DNA of 64,000 nucleotides, taken from Eubacterium sp. MSJ-21 (lineage in GTDB: Bacteria > Bacillota > Clostridia > Lachnospirales > Lachnospiraceae). The notes under the pieces were generated by a model. The model ran no database searches and was not told the origin of the DNA. It worked only from the letters and a program-made list of their open reading frames with translations. The stretch covers positions 62,001-126,000 of the forward strand of contig NZ_JAHLPZ010000007.1 of assembly GCF_018918185.1 (NCBI RefSeq). The letters are read 5' to 3'. The position numbers and the translations under genes were made by a program. Positions 40,364 to 49,286 of this stretch are shown one piece after another (position 1 is the stretch's first letter; each line of letters opens with the position of its first letter).

Positions 40364-42232
40364 ATGCCATCTACATTTTTAGGACTCAATACAGGTCTTT
40401 CGGGACTGTCATATTTTCAGACAGCACTTAATACGACCGCACATAACATATCCAATGCAGATACAAAAGGATATTCCAGACAGAACGTGCAGGCTTCCGC
40501 ATCGGATGCCTTACGACTGAACAAGACATACGGTATGATGGGAACCGGTATTACCGCTTCTGCCGTAGAGCGCCAGAGAAATGAATATTATGACACGAAA
40601 TACTGGTCTGCAAATTCCAAATACAGCCAATACAACACACAGCATGCCAATCTTGAACAGCTGCAGACATATATGAATGAGATGACTTCCGATGCCGGCT
40701 ATACAAAATGGATGTCAGAGTTATCGGATGCTATGCAGGATCTCTCGACGAAGCCTGCAGATTACACAACGAGAATCTCTTTTGCGCTCACAGCAGACTC
40801 TTTTACGGACATGGTAAATGAACTCGCCAGTAATTTCCAGTCTACACAGAAGACGATCAACGATGAAGTCGAACTTGCGGTCAGTGAGGTAAACTCACTT
40901 TCCAAACAGATCTATGAGCTGACACAGGAGATCATAACAATTGAATTAAAGGGTGGAAATGCAAACGACCTGCGTGATAAGCGGGGCGTATGTATCGATA
41001 CATTATCCGAATATATCAATGTTGACGTGGATGAGCGAAGCATCATGTATGGTGTGGGAAATGATCAGGTCGAGGCAAACGCCAAAACCCTGACGATCCG
41101 TGTGAATGGTGAAATCCTGGTCGACGAGCTTGGTTACAATGAGCTCACTGTCGTACCGCGGGAGCAGAAGGTAAACCAGAATGATCAGGATGGTCTGGTT
41201 GATATCTACTGGAAGAATGCAGATGGAACGGCTGGAGAATTCTTCAATACAGCGAATATAACAGGCAGAATTGCAGGCCTGTTCAATATCCGGGATGGTA
41301 ACAATGGAGAGGTGTTTACCGGTACAACAACAGCGGTGTCAGATAACCCGCCGGAAGTGACTGTATCGCTTGCAGAGAGCGTTGCCATGAAGGATCTGAA
41401 CATTCCAAGCGAGGGAACAATTACCCTGAACGGTAAAGATTATCTGTACGACGGCTGGACGGCCGAGTATGATGCAACCGGAAAGCTGAATAACTTTACA
41501 TTTAAAAATATGACGATGATTGATGAGAAGAATGCGGAAGTAACTGCCATCTTCCCGACAGGTATCGACGGACGTCAGGCACAGATTGGCGTCAAAAATA
41601 TGACGAAGGGTATTCCATATTATCAGGCGAAGTTAAATGAACTGGTGCGTGTATTCTCGAAATACATGAATGACCTGACAAGTGCAGGTGCTGATACGGA
41701 TGGAAATCCGGGACTCGATGCATTTACGGCACAGGCGCCGGATGGACATGATTTCGTATTGAAAGGCAGTATGCAGGGAACCGGAACAATCTCTTCCGGT
41801 GAAGACAGTTATTACCGTCTGAACGGACTGAACTGGGAGTTAAACCAGCAGTGGAAGACCGATCCGAAGAAGATTGTTGTATCTTACAAGGAAGACATCG
41901 ATCAGGGTAATGTAGAAGCAAGAGGTATCCTGGAAAAGATGATGGCGGGATTGACGGATGCCTCGATGTTCCAACAAGGAAATATCTCGCATTTCCTGCA
42001 GGCAATCACAACGAACATGGCGGTCGATACGAAGAAGAACGAAGTATTTGCAGCAAATCAGGATGATATCCGATACACGATCGATAACCAGAGAGCTTCT
42101 ATTTCCGGCGTCGATAAGAACGAGGAAGGCTCGAACCTGACGAAGTTCCAGGAGCTGTACCGGCTGGCATCCAAGGTGATATCTGTTCTGAATGAAGTAT
42201 ATGACAAGCTGATTAACGAGACTGGTGTATAA
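40364..42232 (+). CDS. flgK: Flagellar hook-associated protein 1, copy 2
   Basis: The 622-residue paralogue begins STFLGLNTGLSGLSYFQ and has the classical ALNTTAHNISNADTKGYSRQ motif, and ends GSNLTKFQELYRLASKVISVLNEVYDKL with the FlgK C-terminal helix. It is more like textbook FlgK than copy 1. ATG 40364 follows AAAGGAG; a GTG at 40355 is in frame. Two adjacent FlgK genes imply two junction proteins or a division of labour, perhaps linked to the two flagellins. Confidence 0.9.
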   Translation: MPSTFLGLNTGLSGLSYFQTALNTTAHNISNADTKGYSRQNVQASASDALRLNKTYGMMGTGITASAVERQRNEYYDTKYWSANSKYSQYNTQHANLEQLQTYMNEMTSDAGYTKWMSELSDAMQDLSTKPADYTTRISFALTADSFTDMVNELASNFQSTQKTINDEVELAVSEVNSLSKQIYELTQEIITIELKGGNANDLRDKRGVCIDTLSEYINVDVDERSIMYGVGNDQVEANAKTLTIRVNGEILVDELGYNELTVVPREQKVNQNDQDGLVDIYWKNADGTAGEFFNTANITGRIAGLFNIRDGNNGEVFTGTTTAVSDNPPEVTVSLAESVAMKDLNIPSEGTITLNGKDYLYDGWTAEYDATGKLNNFTFKNMTMIDEKNAEVTAIFPTGIDGRQAQIGVKNMTKGIPYYQAKLNELVRVFSKYMNDLTSAGADTDGNPGLDAFTAQAPDGHDFVLKGSMQGTGTISSGEDSYYRLNGLNWELNQQWKTDPKKIVVSYKEDIDQGNVEARGILEKMMAGLTDASMFQQGNISHFLQAITTNMAVDTKKNEVFAANQDDIRYTIDNQRASISGVDKNEEGSNLTKFQELYRLASKVISVLNEVYDKLINETGV

Positions 42233-42307
42233 GAAGGGCGAATGTAAGAAGCAATTGTGTGAAACTCGATAGACAGAAGTGTATATACACAATTGAGGAG
42301 GTAGTAT

Positions 42308-43837
42308 ATGCGAATTACAAATCAGATGATCTCCAATAACTCTCTGCGCAATATGCAGAAAACCATGGCAAATGTGGACAACCGCACAACGCAGATGGAG
42401 ACAGGCAAGAAAATTACAAAGGCATCCGAGGATCCGGTTGTTGCCGTGCGTGCGCTGAAGCTTCGTACGATGGTAACACAGCTGGAGCAGTATAAGGATA
42501 AGAATATCGGTGATGCAGAGTCGTGGCTGAAGATTACGACAACCTCTCTCGACAACATTACCGCAAGAATTGAAGATATCCAGAGCTACTGTACACAGGG
42601 TTCGACGGATTCGTTCAATACCTCAGACAGAAGTGCGATTATTGACGTATTAAAAGAGATGCAGGATATGATCAACAGCGAGGGAAATTCAACCTATGCA
42701 GGCCGTTATATCTTCTCAGGTTATAAAACGGATCGCTCCCTTGCGTTTAATGAGACAGAAGATATCAAGAAATATTCATACAAGATTACACAGCATTTAA
42801 ATGCGGATAATCTGGATATGAAAACGGTCGTATTAAACGGCGTGAACAATGAAGATGTAGATGGGATTCTGGCAGGCACAAGTACTTATGTAAAGCCGGA
42901 CAAGGAACAGGTCTACCGCCTGAATCTGGCATATGAGGGCATTTCAAGTAAGGATAGCCAAGGCAATGCAGCGCTTTCCCTGAAAGCACTGGATGCAAAT
43001 GGTAACACAATCAATTTAAACGGATTTAAGCAGACAATTAAGACTACTGCGGATGCAGACACTTATTATCAGGTAGGACCGGATGATATCAACATCATCG
43101 AGGAAACCGGTGAAATCATCTTTGGCGAAAACGTGTACAATACACTCAAACAGGCGGACGATATCGTAGTTGACTACGCAAAAAATAAGTTCGAAGCAGG
43201 CGACCTCCGCCCGGAGCATTATTTTGATTGTACGCAGTACACGGAGCAGTCAGATGGAAGCATTAAGACTGTGGATTACGATACATATGACCGGACGCAG
43301 GCAATTTATTATGAAGTGAATTTCAGCCAGAGTATTCAGGTTAATACCGAGGGTAAGAATATCATCAACGATGATATGAGCAACAACATCAATGATCTGA
43401 TCTATACGCTGCAGGAGTTAGATGCAGCGGAAAAGACAGAGAAGAAGCTAAAAAGTATGCTTACAGATACCCAGTATGCATCGAATGATGATGCGGTCAA
43501 GCAGATCAACGCCATGCTGGAAGATATCAACGTCGAAATCGCTATTAAGAAAGAGACGATGCAGAAGACATTTGCGAAGAACATCACGAACTTCCAGGGC
43601 TATATGGATCAGGTATCTGCAATCCAGTCCGATGTCGGAAGCCGTATGACAAAGCTTGACATGATCAGGACTCGCGTGACAGAGCAGTACAGCACATTCA
43701 AGGAATTGAAGTCTGAAAATGAGGATGTGAGCACGGAAGAGGCAGCATTGAACTTTAAGGAAGCGAATGTCGTATATGAGGCAGCGCTTGCAGCTACAAG
43801 CAATTTGGTCAGAGCATCGCTGATTGATTATTTGTAG
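42308..43837 (+). CDS. flgL: Flagellar hook-associated protein 3
   Basis: The 509-residue protein has the flagellin-like FlgL N-terminus (RITNQMISNNSLRNMQKT, then SEDPVVAVRALKLRT) and the C-terminal helix (NFKEANVVYEAALAATSNLV). It is longer than minimal FlgL (about 300), owing to an inserted beta-rich central domain. GGAGG lies before ATG 42308. An inverted repeat CAATTGTGT/ACACAATTG (about 42251-42295) lies in the leader. Confidence 0.9.
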   Translation: MRITNQMISNNSLRNMQKTMANVDNRTTQMETGKKITKASEDPVVAVRALKLRTMVTQLEQYKDKNIGDAESWLKITTTSLDNITARIEDIQSYCTQGSTDSFNTSDRSAIIDVLKEMQDMINSEGNSTYAGRYIFSGYKTDRSLAFNETEDIKKYSYKITQHLNADNLDMKTVVLNGVNNEDVDGILAGTSTYVKPDKEQVYRLNLAYEGISSKDSQGNAALSLKALDANGNTINLNGFKQTIKTTADADTYYQVGPDDINIIEETGEIIFGENVYNTLKQADDIVVDYAKNKFEAGDLRPEHYFDCTQYTEQSDGSIKTVDYDTYDRTQAIYYEVNFSQSIQVNTEGKNIINDDMSNNINDLIYTLQELDAAEKTEKKLKSMLTDTQYASNDDAVKQINAMLEDINVEIAIKKETMQKTFAKNITNFQGYMDQVSAIQSDVGSRMTKLDMIRTRVTEQYSTFKELKSENEDVSTEEAALNFKEANVVYEAALAATSNLVRASLIDYL

Positions 43838-43866
43838 AAAATAATTCCGTCATGCGTATGTCTGTT

Positions 43867-43933
43867 ACGATTTCGAGAGTTCGAAGAACGGAGAAATCGT
43901 TATTATTGTATACATATAATGAGGAACGATTTC
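43867..43933 (+). promoter_or_regulatory. fliW leader with alternative hairpins
   Basis: ACGATTTC occurs at 43867-43874 and 43926-43933 and its complement GAAATCGT at 43893-43900. The middle copy can pair with either outer one, giving two exclusive hairpins. GGA triplets (AACGGAG, GAGGAA, GAGGAGGG) are present near the ribosome site, so CsrA control of its own operon is possible. Confidence 0.4.
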
Positions 43934-43956
43934 CAATTTTTGAGGAGGGATAAAGC

Positions 43957-44421
43957 ATGGTAGCAGAAACAAGATTATTTGGTACAGTCGACATCGCGGA
44001 GGATAAAATCCTGGAGTTCCCGATGGGACTGATTGGTTTTGAGAATTTAAAGAAATTTGCAATTATTTATGACAGCGACCGCGAGCAGCGCTCGAAGATC
44101 AGCTGGTTACAGTCCATGGAGGAGCCTGCATTGGCACTTCCGATCATCCATCCATCTGAACTGATTGATGATTACGGTCCGATCGTGGAGGACGAGCTGA
44201 TGAAGAATATCGGCGATCCGGCAGATGCGGATATTCTGATGTTCGTTACACTGTCGATTCCTTCGGACTTAACGAAGATGACAGCGAATCTGAAGGCTCC
44301 GATCATCATCAACACAGAGGGCAGAAAAGCCATTCAGGTGATCGTGGAGAACGAAGATTACAAGGTGAAATTTAATGCCTACGAGGCAATCCAGAAGATG
44401 AAAGAAAAGGCAGGTGAGTAA
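43957..44421 (+). CDS. fliW: Flagellar assembly factor FliW
   Basis: The 154-residue protein has the FliW pattern ([27 protein letters not shown] near the start). In B. subtilis FliW binds flagellin (Hag) and, when free, also CsrA, so Hag secretion controls hag translation. csrA follows immediately (start 44423), as in B. subtilis and many Clostridia. GAGGAGGG precedes the ATG. Confidence 0.93.
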   Translation: MVAETRLFGTVDIAEDKILEFPMGLIGFENLKKFAIIYDSDREQRSKISWLQSMEEPALALPIIHPSELIDDYGPIVEDELMKNIGDPADADILMFVTLSIPSDLTKMTANLKAPIIINTEGRKAIQVIVENEDYKVKFNAYEAIQKMKEKAGE

Positions 44422-44422
44422 T

Positions 44423-44638
44423 ATGTTAGCACTATCCAGAAAACAAGGCGAATCCATCGTGATAGGCAATAACATTGAGATCACTGTGCTCGAGGCGAAG
44501 GGCGATCAGGTCAAGATCGGTATCTCCGCGCCGAAGAGCGTGCCTGTCTATCGCAAGGAAATCTACGCACAGATTCAGGAAGAAAACCGCGAAGCTGTGG
44601 CAAACCTCGACGTAGAAAGTTTGAAAAAACTCTTATAA
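44423..44638 (+). CDS. csrA: Carbon storage regulator CsrA
   Basis: The 71-residue RNA-binding protein begins [15 protein letters not shown] and contains the VPVYRKEIY segment with the Arg of the RNA-binding site. The GTG at 44414 would add three residues but family members begin with ML. The ribosome site is AGGCAGGTGAG and the gene is one base after fliW. CsrA binds AAGGA in hairpin loops and blocks translation; two fitting loops occur before hag. Confidence 0.95.
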   Translation: MLALSRKQGESIVIGNNIEITVLEAKGDQVKIGISAPKSVPVYRKEIYAQIQEENREAVANLDVESLKKLL

Positions 44639-44643
44639 AGTGG

Positions 44644-44671
44644 TAAAGTATGAGTGATTAGTTGACGATAC
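44644..44671 (+). promoter_or_regulatory. Possible sigma-28-type promoter before flaG
   Basis: TAAA at 44644-44647 and GACGATAC at 44664-44671 resemble the class, but the spacer is one base longer than in the flgM and hag sites. A local AGTTG/CAACT pair overlaps it. Confidence 0.3.
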
Positions 44672-44748
44672 AACTAGTAGGAAACTATAGGCGTATGCCG
44701 TTCATGGATGGAAGGCATACAAGGTTCACGCAAGGAGGCGTATAGATT

Positions 44749-45213
44749 ATGGGAATGGATGGAATCGGAGGCGTAGGAGCCTTAAATGTAAGTTCACAGA
44801 CAAGAGTGACACGTCCGCAGTCTGAGACGGTGGATGTGAACACAGGCAGTACCGCCGGACAGCAGCAGGTACAGGTTGCAAGCTTACCGCCGATCGGTGG
44901 AAAGGGCAACAGCAATAACAACGGTCAGCCGGGACAGCAGCAGGATCGAGGTGCGGTACAGACGGATCAGGAAGTTGCACCGGACAAGATCAAGGCAGCA
45001 GTCGATGATCTGAACAAGACGGTAAAGCAGGCAAGTCCGCTTCATCACACCCAGCTTAGCTTCAAGTATCATGAGGATACGAACCGGATTTCGATTACCG
45101 TTACAGATAGTGACACCGATGAAGTCATCCGTGAGATTCCGCCGGAGAAGACACTCGATATGCTTGCAAAGGCATGGGAGATGGCAGGCCTTCTGGTTGA
45201 TGAGAGAAGATAG
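44749..45213 (+). CDS. flaG: FlaG family flagellar protein
   Basis: The 154-residue protein has a Gln/Gly-rich disordered N-terminal half and a C-terminal FlaG domain (HTQLSFKYHEDTNRISITVTDSDTDEVIREIPPEK, abbreviated: LSFKYHED and EVIREIPPE). FlaG is encoded beside fliD in many bacteria and affects filament length. GGAGG lies 11 bases before ATG 44749. Followed by fliD. Confidence 0.88.
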   Translation: MGMDGIGGVGALNVSSQTRVTRPQSETVDVNTGSTAGQQQVQVASLPPIGGKGNSNNNGQPGQQQDRGAVQTDQEVAPDKIKAAVDDLNKTVKQASPLHHTQLSFKYHEDTNRISITVTDSDTDEVIREIPPEKTLDMLAKAWEMAGLLVDERR

Positions 45214-45217
45214 ATGA

Positions 45218-45290
45218 GAACCCCATCACGAGCGAAGTGAGTGATTTAGGATGGGTTCGACGAACTGCCGCCGAGCGAATGCGAGGGGGC
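45218..45290 (+). repeat. Two hairpins with GAGCGAA loops before fliD
   Basis: GAACCC.ATC (45218-45227) pairs with GATGGGTTC (45250-45258), enclosing TCAC-GAGCGAA-GTGA and a GTGATTTAG. A second hairpin, CGCC/GGCG around GAGCGAATGCGAGG, follows to about 45291. The GAGCGAA and TTTAG pieces recall parts of elements A and B, but no full core is present. Confidence 0.4.
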
Positions 45291-45315
45291 GATACCTTGA
45301 ACAGGAGGAATCAAT

Positions 45316-47217
45316 ATGGCAATGCGTATGACAGGTCTCGCGTCCGGTATGGATACCGAGAGCATGGTAAAAGAACTGGTCAGTGCCAGCTCTGAAAAAG
45401 TGAATAAAATCAAACAGAAAAAGCAGGATGTCGAGTGGAAGAAGGAGATCTGGAGCGGACTCAATACGAAGATTTATAACTTCTATAAGACACAGCTTTC
45501 TGCATTTAAGACTGTCAGCAATTACAATACAAAGAAGGCAACGGTCAGTGACGAGACCAAGGTAACGGTCAAGGCAGGTGTGGGTGCTACAAACGGTACA
45601 CATTCGGTATCCGTCGAGCAGACAGCTTCTTCTGCATATCTGACAGGTGACAATATCAAGATAAAAGGGAATTCTTTTACCGGATACAAGGATGCAGGAC
45701 TTGCTACAAAGTTTGAGGATATGACAGATGCATCCGGACAGAGCCTGAATCTGGCAGGACAGAAGATTTCCATCTCCGATGGAACCAAAACGCTGGAATA
45801 TGAGCTTGGCGGAACCGGCGCAGATGGTGTTGCATCACTTTCCGAATTGAACGAGAAGCTTGCGAAGGATGAGAACTTCAAAGGTCTGTCTGCAAGCATC
45901 AAGGACGGAACACTGACATTCACGAACACAACCGCGAAAACTGCAGACGATGGCAGTAAGAGCGGAACAACATACAGCGTTAAAGCGGATGCGCTTGGAA
46001 TCAACGGTACCGTCGGTTGCGACAAGGATGCGGCAGCCGGAAATACAGTGAGCACTGCGTTTACCGCAAAGGTGGCAAATAACTTTACAAGCGCAGATAT
46101 CTCGGGAACCACGAAATTAGCGGATCTAGGAATTAAGGTTGGAACCACATTTTCAATCAATGGCAAGGATTTTGTTGTGGATGACAAGTCAACGATCAAT
46201 GATTTCACGACAGCTATCTCCAAGATGGGTGTCTCTGCAAGCTTTGATGCCGTGCAGGGAAGATTCTATGTCAATGCATCGAAGACCGGTGCTGCGAATG
46301 ATTTCAATATTACATCGAGTGATGCGGGTGCATTGGAGGCACTTGGATTTGGCAGTGGTTCTAAGAAGGTGGATGCAAGAGATGCCATCATCTATTATAA
46401 CGGCGTCAAATACACGGGTGACAGCAATACGATGACGATCAACGGCATGACCATCACTGCGAAAGCGAAGACAGACACAGCGGTGAATGTCGAAGTATCC
46501 GCAGATACAGATGCCGCGTATGAAAACATCAAGAAATTCGTGAAGACTTACAATGAGCTGATCGAAGAGATGAATAAATATTACAACGAGAAGGATGCCG
46601 GGTATGATGCCTTAACGGAGGATGAGAGAAGCAAGCTGTCCGACACGCAGATTGAGAAGTGGGAAGAGAAGGCAAAGCAGGGATTGCTGCGCCGGGATTC
46701 TACATTGCAGACATTGCTTACCAATATGCGTTCTACTTTGAATAAGGGTGTGACTGTGACACTGGCAGATGGTACAACACAGACGATGTCGCTTGCATCA
46801 ATCGGTATTGTAACAGGTGATTATTCTGAGAATGGTAAGCTTCATATCATGGGCGATCCGGACGATGAGGAGTATGCATCACAGGAGAACAAGCTCCGTG
46901 CGGCACTCGAAGGAAATGACAACTTAGTCAGCCAGATTATCGGTGGAACGACAGAGAATAAGGGTGTCGGAACGCAGATGTATGAATATCTGCAGAAGTC
47001 GATGGCGCGTATTGAAGGAACCAGAAGTTCGCAGACCTTCTACAACGATAAGACACTTGACAGTGAGATCGATGATTATGACGACGAGATTGACAAGTGG
47101 GAAGAGAAGCTGCAGAACTTAGAAGATAAGTATTACAATCAGTTTTCCAAGATGGAAGCTGCGATGGCGAAGATGCAGAGCCAGCAGTCGTATCTGTCAT
47201 CCCTGTTCGGCGGTTGA
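45316..47217 (+). CDS. fliD: Flagellar filament cap protein FliD
   Basis: The 633-residue protein caps the growing filament. The N-terminal FliD motif (RMTGLASGMDTESMVKELV) and C-terminal coil with MEAAMAKMQSQQSYL and the final LFGG are standard. Between are several repeated IN-type motifs, such as FSINGKDFVVDDKSTINDF. AGGAGG precedes ATG 45316. It follows flaG and precedes fliS. Confidence 0.93.
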   Translation: MAMRMTGLASGMDTESMVKELVSASSEKVNKIKQKKQDVEWKKEIWSGLNTKIYNFYKTQLSAFKTVSNYNTKKATVSDETKVTVKAGVGATNGTHSVSVEQTASSAYLTGDNIKIKGNSFTGYKDAGLATKFEDMTDASGQSLNLAGQKISISDGTKTLEYELGGTGADGVASLSELNEKLAKDENFKGLSASIKDGTLTFTNTTAKTADDGSKSGTTYSVKADALGINGTVGCDKDAAAGNTVSTAFTAKVANNFTSADISGTTKLADLGIKVGTTFSINGKDFVVDDKSTINDFTTAISKMGVSASFDAVQGRFYVNASKTGAANDFNITSSDAGALEALGFGSGSKKVDARDAIIYYNGVKYTGDSNTMTINGMTITAKAKTDTAVNVEVSADTDAAYENIKKFVKTYNELIEEMNKYYNEKDAGYDALTEDERSKLSDTQIEKWEEKAKQGLLRRDSTLQTLLTNMRSTLNKGVTVTLADGTTQTMSLASIGIVTGDYSENGKLHIMGDPDDEEYASQENKLRAALEGNDNLVSQIIGGTTENKGVGTQMYEYLQKSMARIEGTRSSQTFYNDKTLDSEIDDYDDEIDKWEEKLQNLEDKYYNQFSKMEAAMAKMQSQQSYLSSLFGG

Positions 47218-47311
47218 TGTATCAGAATATAGATACGGTATCAGATAAGAATTACCTGTTATAACAGCACGGGAAACGTATGGGGTATAACAGTTATTGG
47301 AGGGTCATAAA

Positions 47312-47704
47312 ATGGCATATAATACAGCGGCAAAAGCATATGGGAATAACCGGATTGAGACAGCGACACCGGCAGAGCTTACTCTGATGCTCTATGAGGG
47401 AGCAGTGAAGTTCTGTAACATCGCGATCGTGGCACTCGAGAAGAAGGACTATGAGAAAACGAATGCGAATATCCAGAAGTGCCGAAACATCATAGTGGAA
47501 CTCACGTCCACATTAAATATGAAGTATCCGGTGGCAGAGGACTTCAAGCGGATGTATGATTATATCTTTGCGCTTCTCGTGGAGGCGAATCTAAAGAAAG
47601 ACATGGAGCTTCTGAACCGTGCGCTTGAGGAACTTCGCGGTATGCGGGATGTGTGGAAAGAAGTTATGAAGAAAGCCAAGGGACCGCAGTTATCGTTAAG
47701 CTAG
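47312..47704 (+). CDS. fliS: Flagellin chaperone FliS
   Basis: The 130-residue protein begins MAYNTAAKAYGNNRIETATPAELTLMLYEGAVKF (shortened to AYGNNRIETATPAELTLMLY), the signature of FliS. It binds the C-terminus of flagellin and prevents premature polymerisation in the cytoplasm. ATG 47312 follows GGAGGG. fliT-like and hag genes follow. It is distinct from the FliS-like protein at 16.8 kb. Confidence 0.95.
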   Translation: MAYNTAAKAYGNNRIETATPAELTLMLYEGAVKFCNIAIVALEKKDYEKTNANIQKCRNIIVELTSTLNMKYPVAEDFKRMYDYIFALLVEANLKKDMELLNRALEELRGMRDVWKEVMKKAKGPQLSLS

Positions 47705-47713
47705 GAGGCAGTT

Positions 47714-48196
47714 ATGGAACAAACTGGAACCTATGTGAAGATCTTGCGGGAATCATTAGAGCGAAAACGGCGATATCTCACAGAGCTGTTGCAGCTTACA
47801 AACGAACAGTCGATGATTGCGACAGCAGAGAAGTTTGACGATACTCGGTTTTCTGAGATTGTTGAGAAGAAGGATGTCCTGATTGATAATATCAACGAGA
47901 TCGATAAAGGGTTCTCCGCGGTCTACGACCGTGTGCGGACGGAGATACAGGCAGATCCGGTTTCCTACCGGACTGATCTGAAGGCGATACAGGAGTTGAT
48001 CCGCACCTGTGTGGATCTGGGTATGCAGATCGAAGCAGTGGAGGAACGAAATCGCACAGCGATGGAACAGGTGTTCGATACGAAATTCCAAGGTGTGCGT
48101 CAGATGAAGCAGTCCAAAACCGTCGCGAATAAGTATTATAAGTCGATGGCAAATGGTATGGTAAACGATTCTCTGCTCTATGATCAGAAAAAATAA
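47714..48196 (+). CDS. FliT/FlgN-like flagellar chaperone
   Basis: The 160-residue helical protein lies 9 bases after fliS with AGGAGG before its ATG. Sequence is a set of amphipathic helices (LRESLERKRRYLTELLQL, VEKKDVLIDNINEIDKGF) of the form seen in FliT and FlgN. Position after fliS suggests FliT, the chaperone of FliD, but the family is hard to name from motifs alone. Confidence 0.6.
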   Translation: MEQTGTYVKILRESLERKRRYLTELLQLTNEQSMIATAEKFDDTRFSEIVEKKDVLIDNINEIDKGFSAVYDRVRTEIQADPVSYRTDLKAIQELIRTCVDLGMQIEAVEERNRTAMEQVFDTKFQGVRQMKQSKTVANKYYKSMANGMVNDSLLYDQKK

Positions 48197-48225
48197 AAAT
48201 ATCTTAAAATATTTCAAAAAGGGGT

Positions 48226-48252
48226 TAAGGATATCTATCCGGGACCGATATA
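48226..48252 (+). promoter_or_regulatory. Sigma-28 promoter of hag
   Basis: TAAG at 48226-48229, 15 bases, then CCGATATA at 48245-48252 closely match TAAA-N15-GCCGATAT. It lies after the fliT-like gene and gives a leader of about 130 bases. Confidence 0.75.
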
Positions 48253-48295
48253 TAAGGTGTAAAGAACAAAACGAGTTCCAATAAACAAGGTTATT

Positions 48296-48388
48296 ACCCG
48301 AGCGGGTTCTAACATACATACTATTCACGGGGCACAAGCCCCAGTACTTCTCGCAAGGACGCGGGAATAAATTCAAGGAGGAATTATT
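48296..48388 (+). promoter_or_regulatory. hag leader with two CsrA-type hairpins
   Basis: Four hairpins are seen: ACCC-GAGC-GGGT (48296-48307); GGGGC-ACAA-GCCCC (48329-48342); TTCTCGC-AAGGAC-GCGGGAA (48348-48367); and AATTC-AAGGAG-GAATT (48370-48385). The last two present AAGGA in six-base loops, the preferred CsrA site, and the last contains the Shine-Dalgarno sequence of hag. This matches the two-site control known for B. subtilis hag. Confidence 0.7.
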
Positions 48389-49207
48389 ATGGTAGTACAG
48401 CACAATTTGCAGGCAGCAAACACAAACAGAATGTTAGGTCAGAATGTTAAGGCGGTATCTAAGTCAACTGAGAAGTTGTCTTCCGGATATCAGGTTAACA
48501 GAGCCGCTGATGATGCAGCAGGTCTTTCCATCAGTGAGAAGATGAGAAACCAGATTCGTGGTATTAATCAGGCTGTTAAGAACTCTGAGGATGGTGTATC
48601 TCTGATCCAGACAGCAGAAGGTAATATGAACGAGATCCACAGCATCCTTCAGCGTATGGGTGAGCTTGCTACAAAGGCAGCCAACGATGTTAACGCTACA
48701 GAAGATCGTAAAGCAATCGCAGATGAGATGACTGAGCTTAGAAATGAGATCGATTCTATCTCTTCTAAGGCAGCATTCAACGGCACAAAGCTTTTGACAG
48801 GTGATTTCAAGAGCAAGTTCCTTCAGGTTGGTGCAAATGCAAAAGAGAACATGGAAATTGCAATTAAGACCATGAACACAACGGCCTTAAAATTGAGCAA
48901 AGGAGATGTTAGTGTATCTTCACATGCGTTGGCATCACATGCAATGTCACAGATTTCATCAGCAATCAAGACTGTATCAGCAGCTCGTTCAGAGCTTGGA
49001 GCTAAGCAGAACAGACTTAACTACACGATCAACAACCTTGAGAACTACTCAGAGAACCTGACATCTGCAGAGTCACAGATCCGTGATACAGATATGGCTA
49101 CTGAGATGACAAACTACACGAAGAATAACATTCTTCAGCAGGCAGCTCAGTCTATGTTGGCTCAGGCAAATCAGTCTACACAGGGTGTACTTTCATTACT
49201 TCAGTAA
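48389..49207 (+). CDS. hag: Major flagellin (Hag/FliC)
   Basis: The 272-residue flagellin consists almost only of the D0/D1 domains: N-terminal VVQHNLQAANTNRMLG and LSSGYQVNRAADDAAGLSIS, a short variable centre at about 140-175, and C-terminal ARSELGAKQNRLNYTINNL ending SLLQ. Codon use is biased toward common T- and A-ending codons and looks highly expressed. It is the filament subunit. It is controlled by its sigma-28 promoter and CsrA-type leader, and probably glycosylated by the downstream Maf/Pse system. Confidence 0.96.
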   Translation: MVVQHNLQAANTNRMLGQNVKAVSKSTEKLSSGYQVNRAADDAAGLSISEKMRNQIRGINQAVKNSEDGVSLIQTAEGNMNEIHSILQRMGELATKAANDVNATEDRKAIADEMTELRNEIDSISSKAAFNGTKLLTGDFKSKFLQVGANAKENMEIAIKTMNTTALKLSKGDVSVSSHALASHAMSQISSAIKTVSAARSELGAKQNRLNYTINNLENYSENLTSAESQIRDTDMATEMTNYTKNNILQQAAQSMLAQANQSTQGVLSLLQ

Positions 49208-49227
49208 TTGCAAATTATTGACAAGAT

Positions 49228-49258
49228 ATAGCTGGCTCGCTTGCGGGTCAGCTTATTT
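49228..49258 (+). terminator. Terminator after hag
   Basis: ATAGCTGGCTCGC and GCGGGTCAGCTTAT pair with G-U pairs around TT, followed by TTTTG. Confidence 0.6.
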
Positions 49259-49286
49259 TGTTATAAGATAAAAGAGAGGGATAACT

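Noticed and set aside
42251-42295. CAATTGTGT/ACACAATTG inverted repeat and a TAAG..CGATA pair before flgL
   Set aside because: Could be an operator or promoter, but the spacing differs from the flgM and hag sites and the repeat is short; kept only as a note in the flgL entry.
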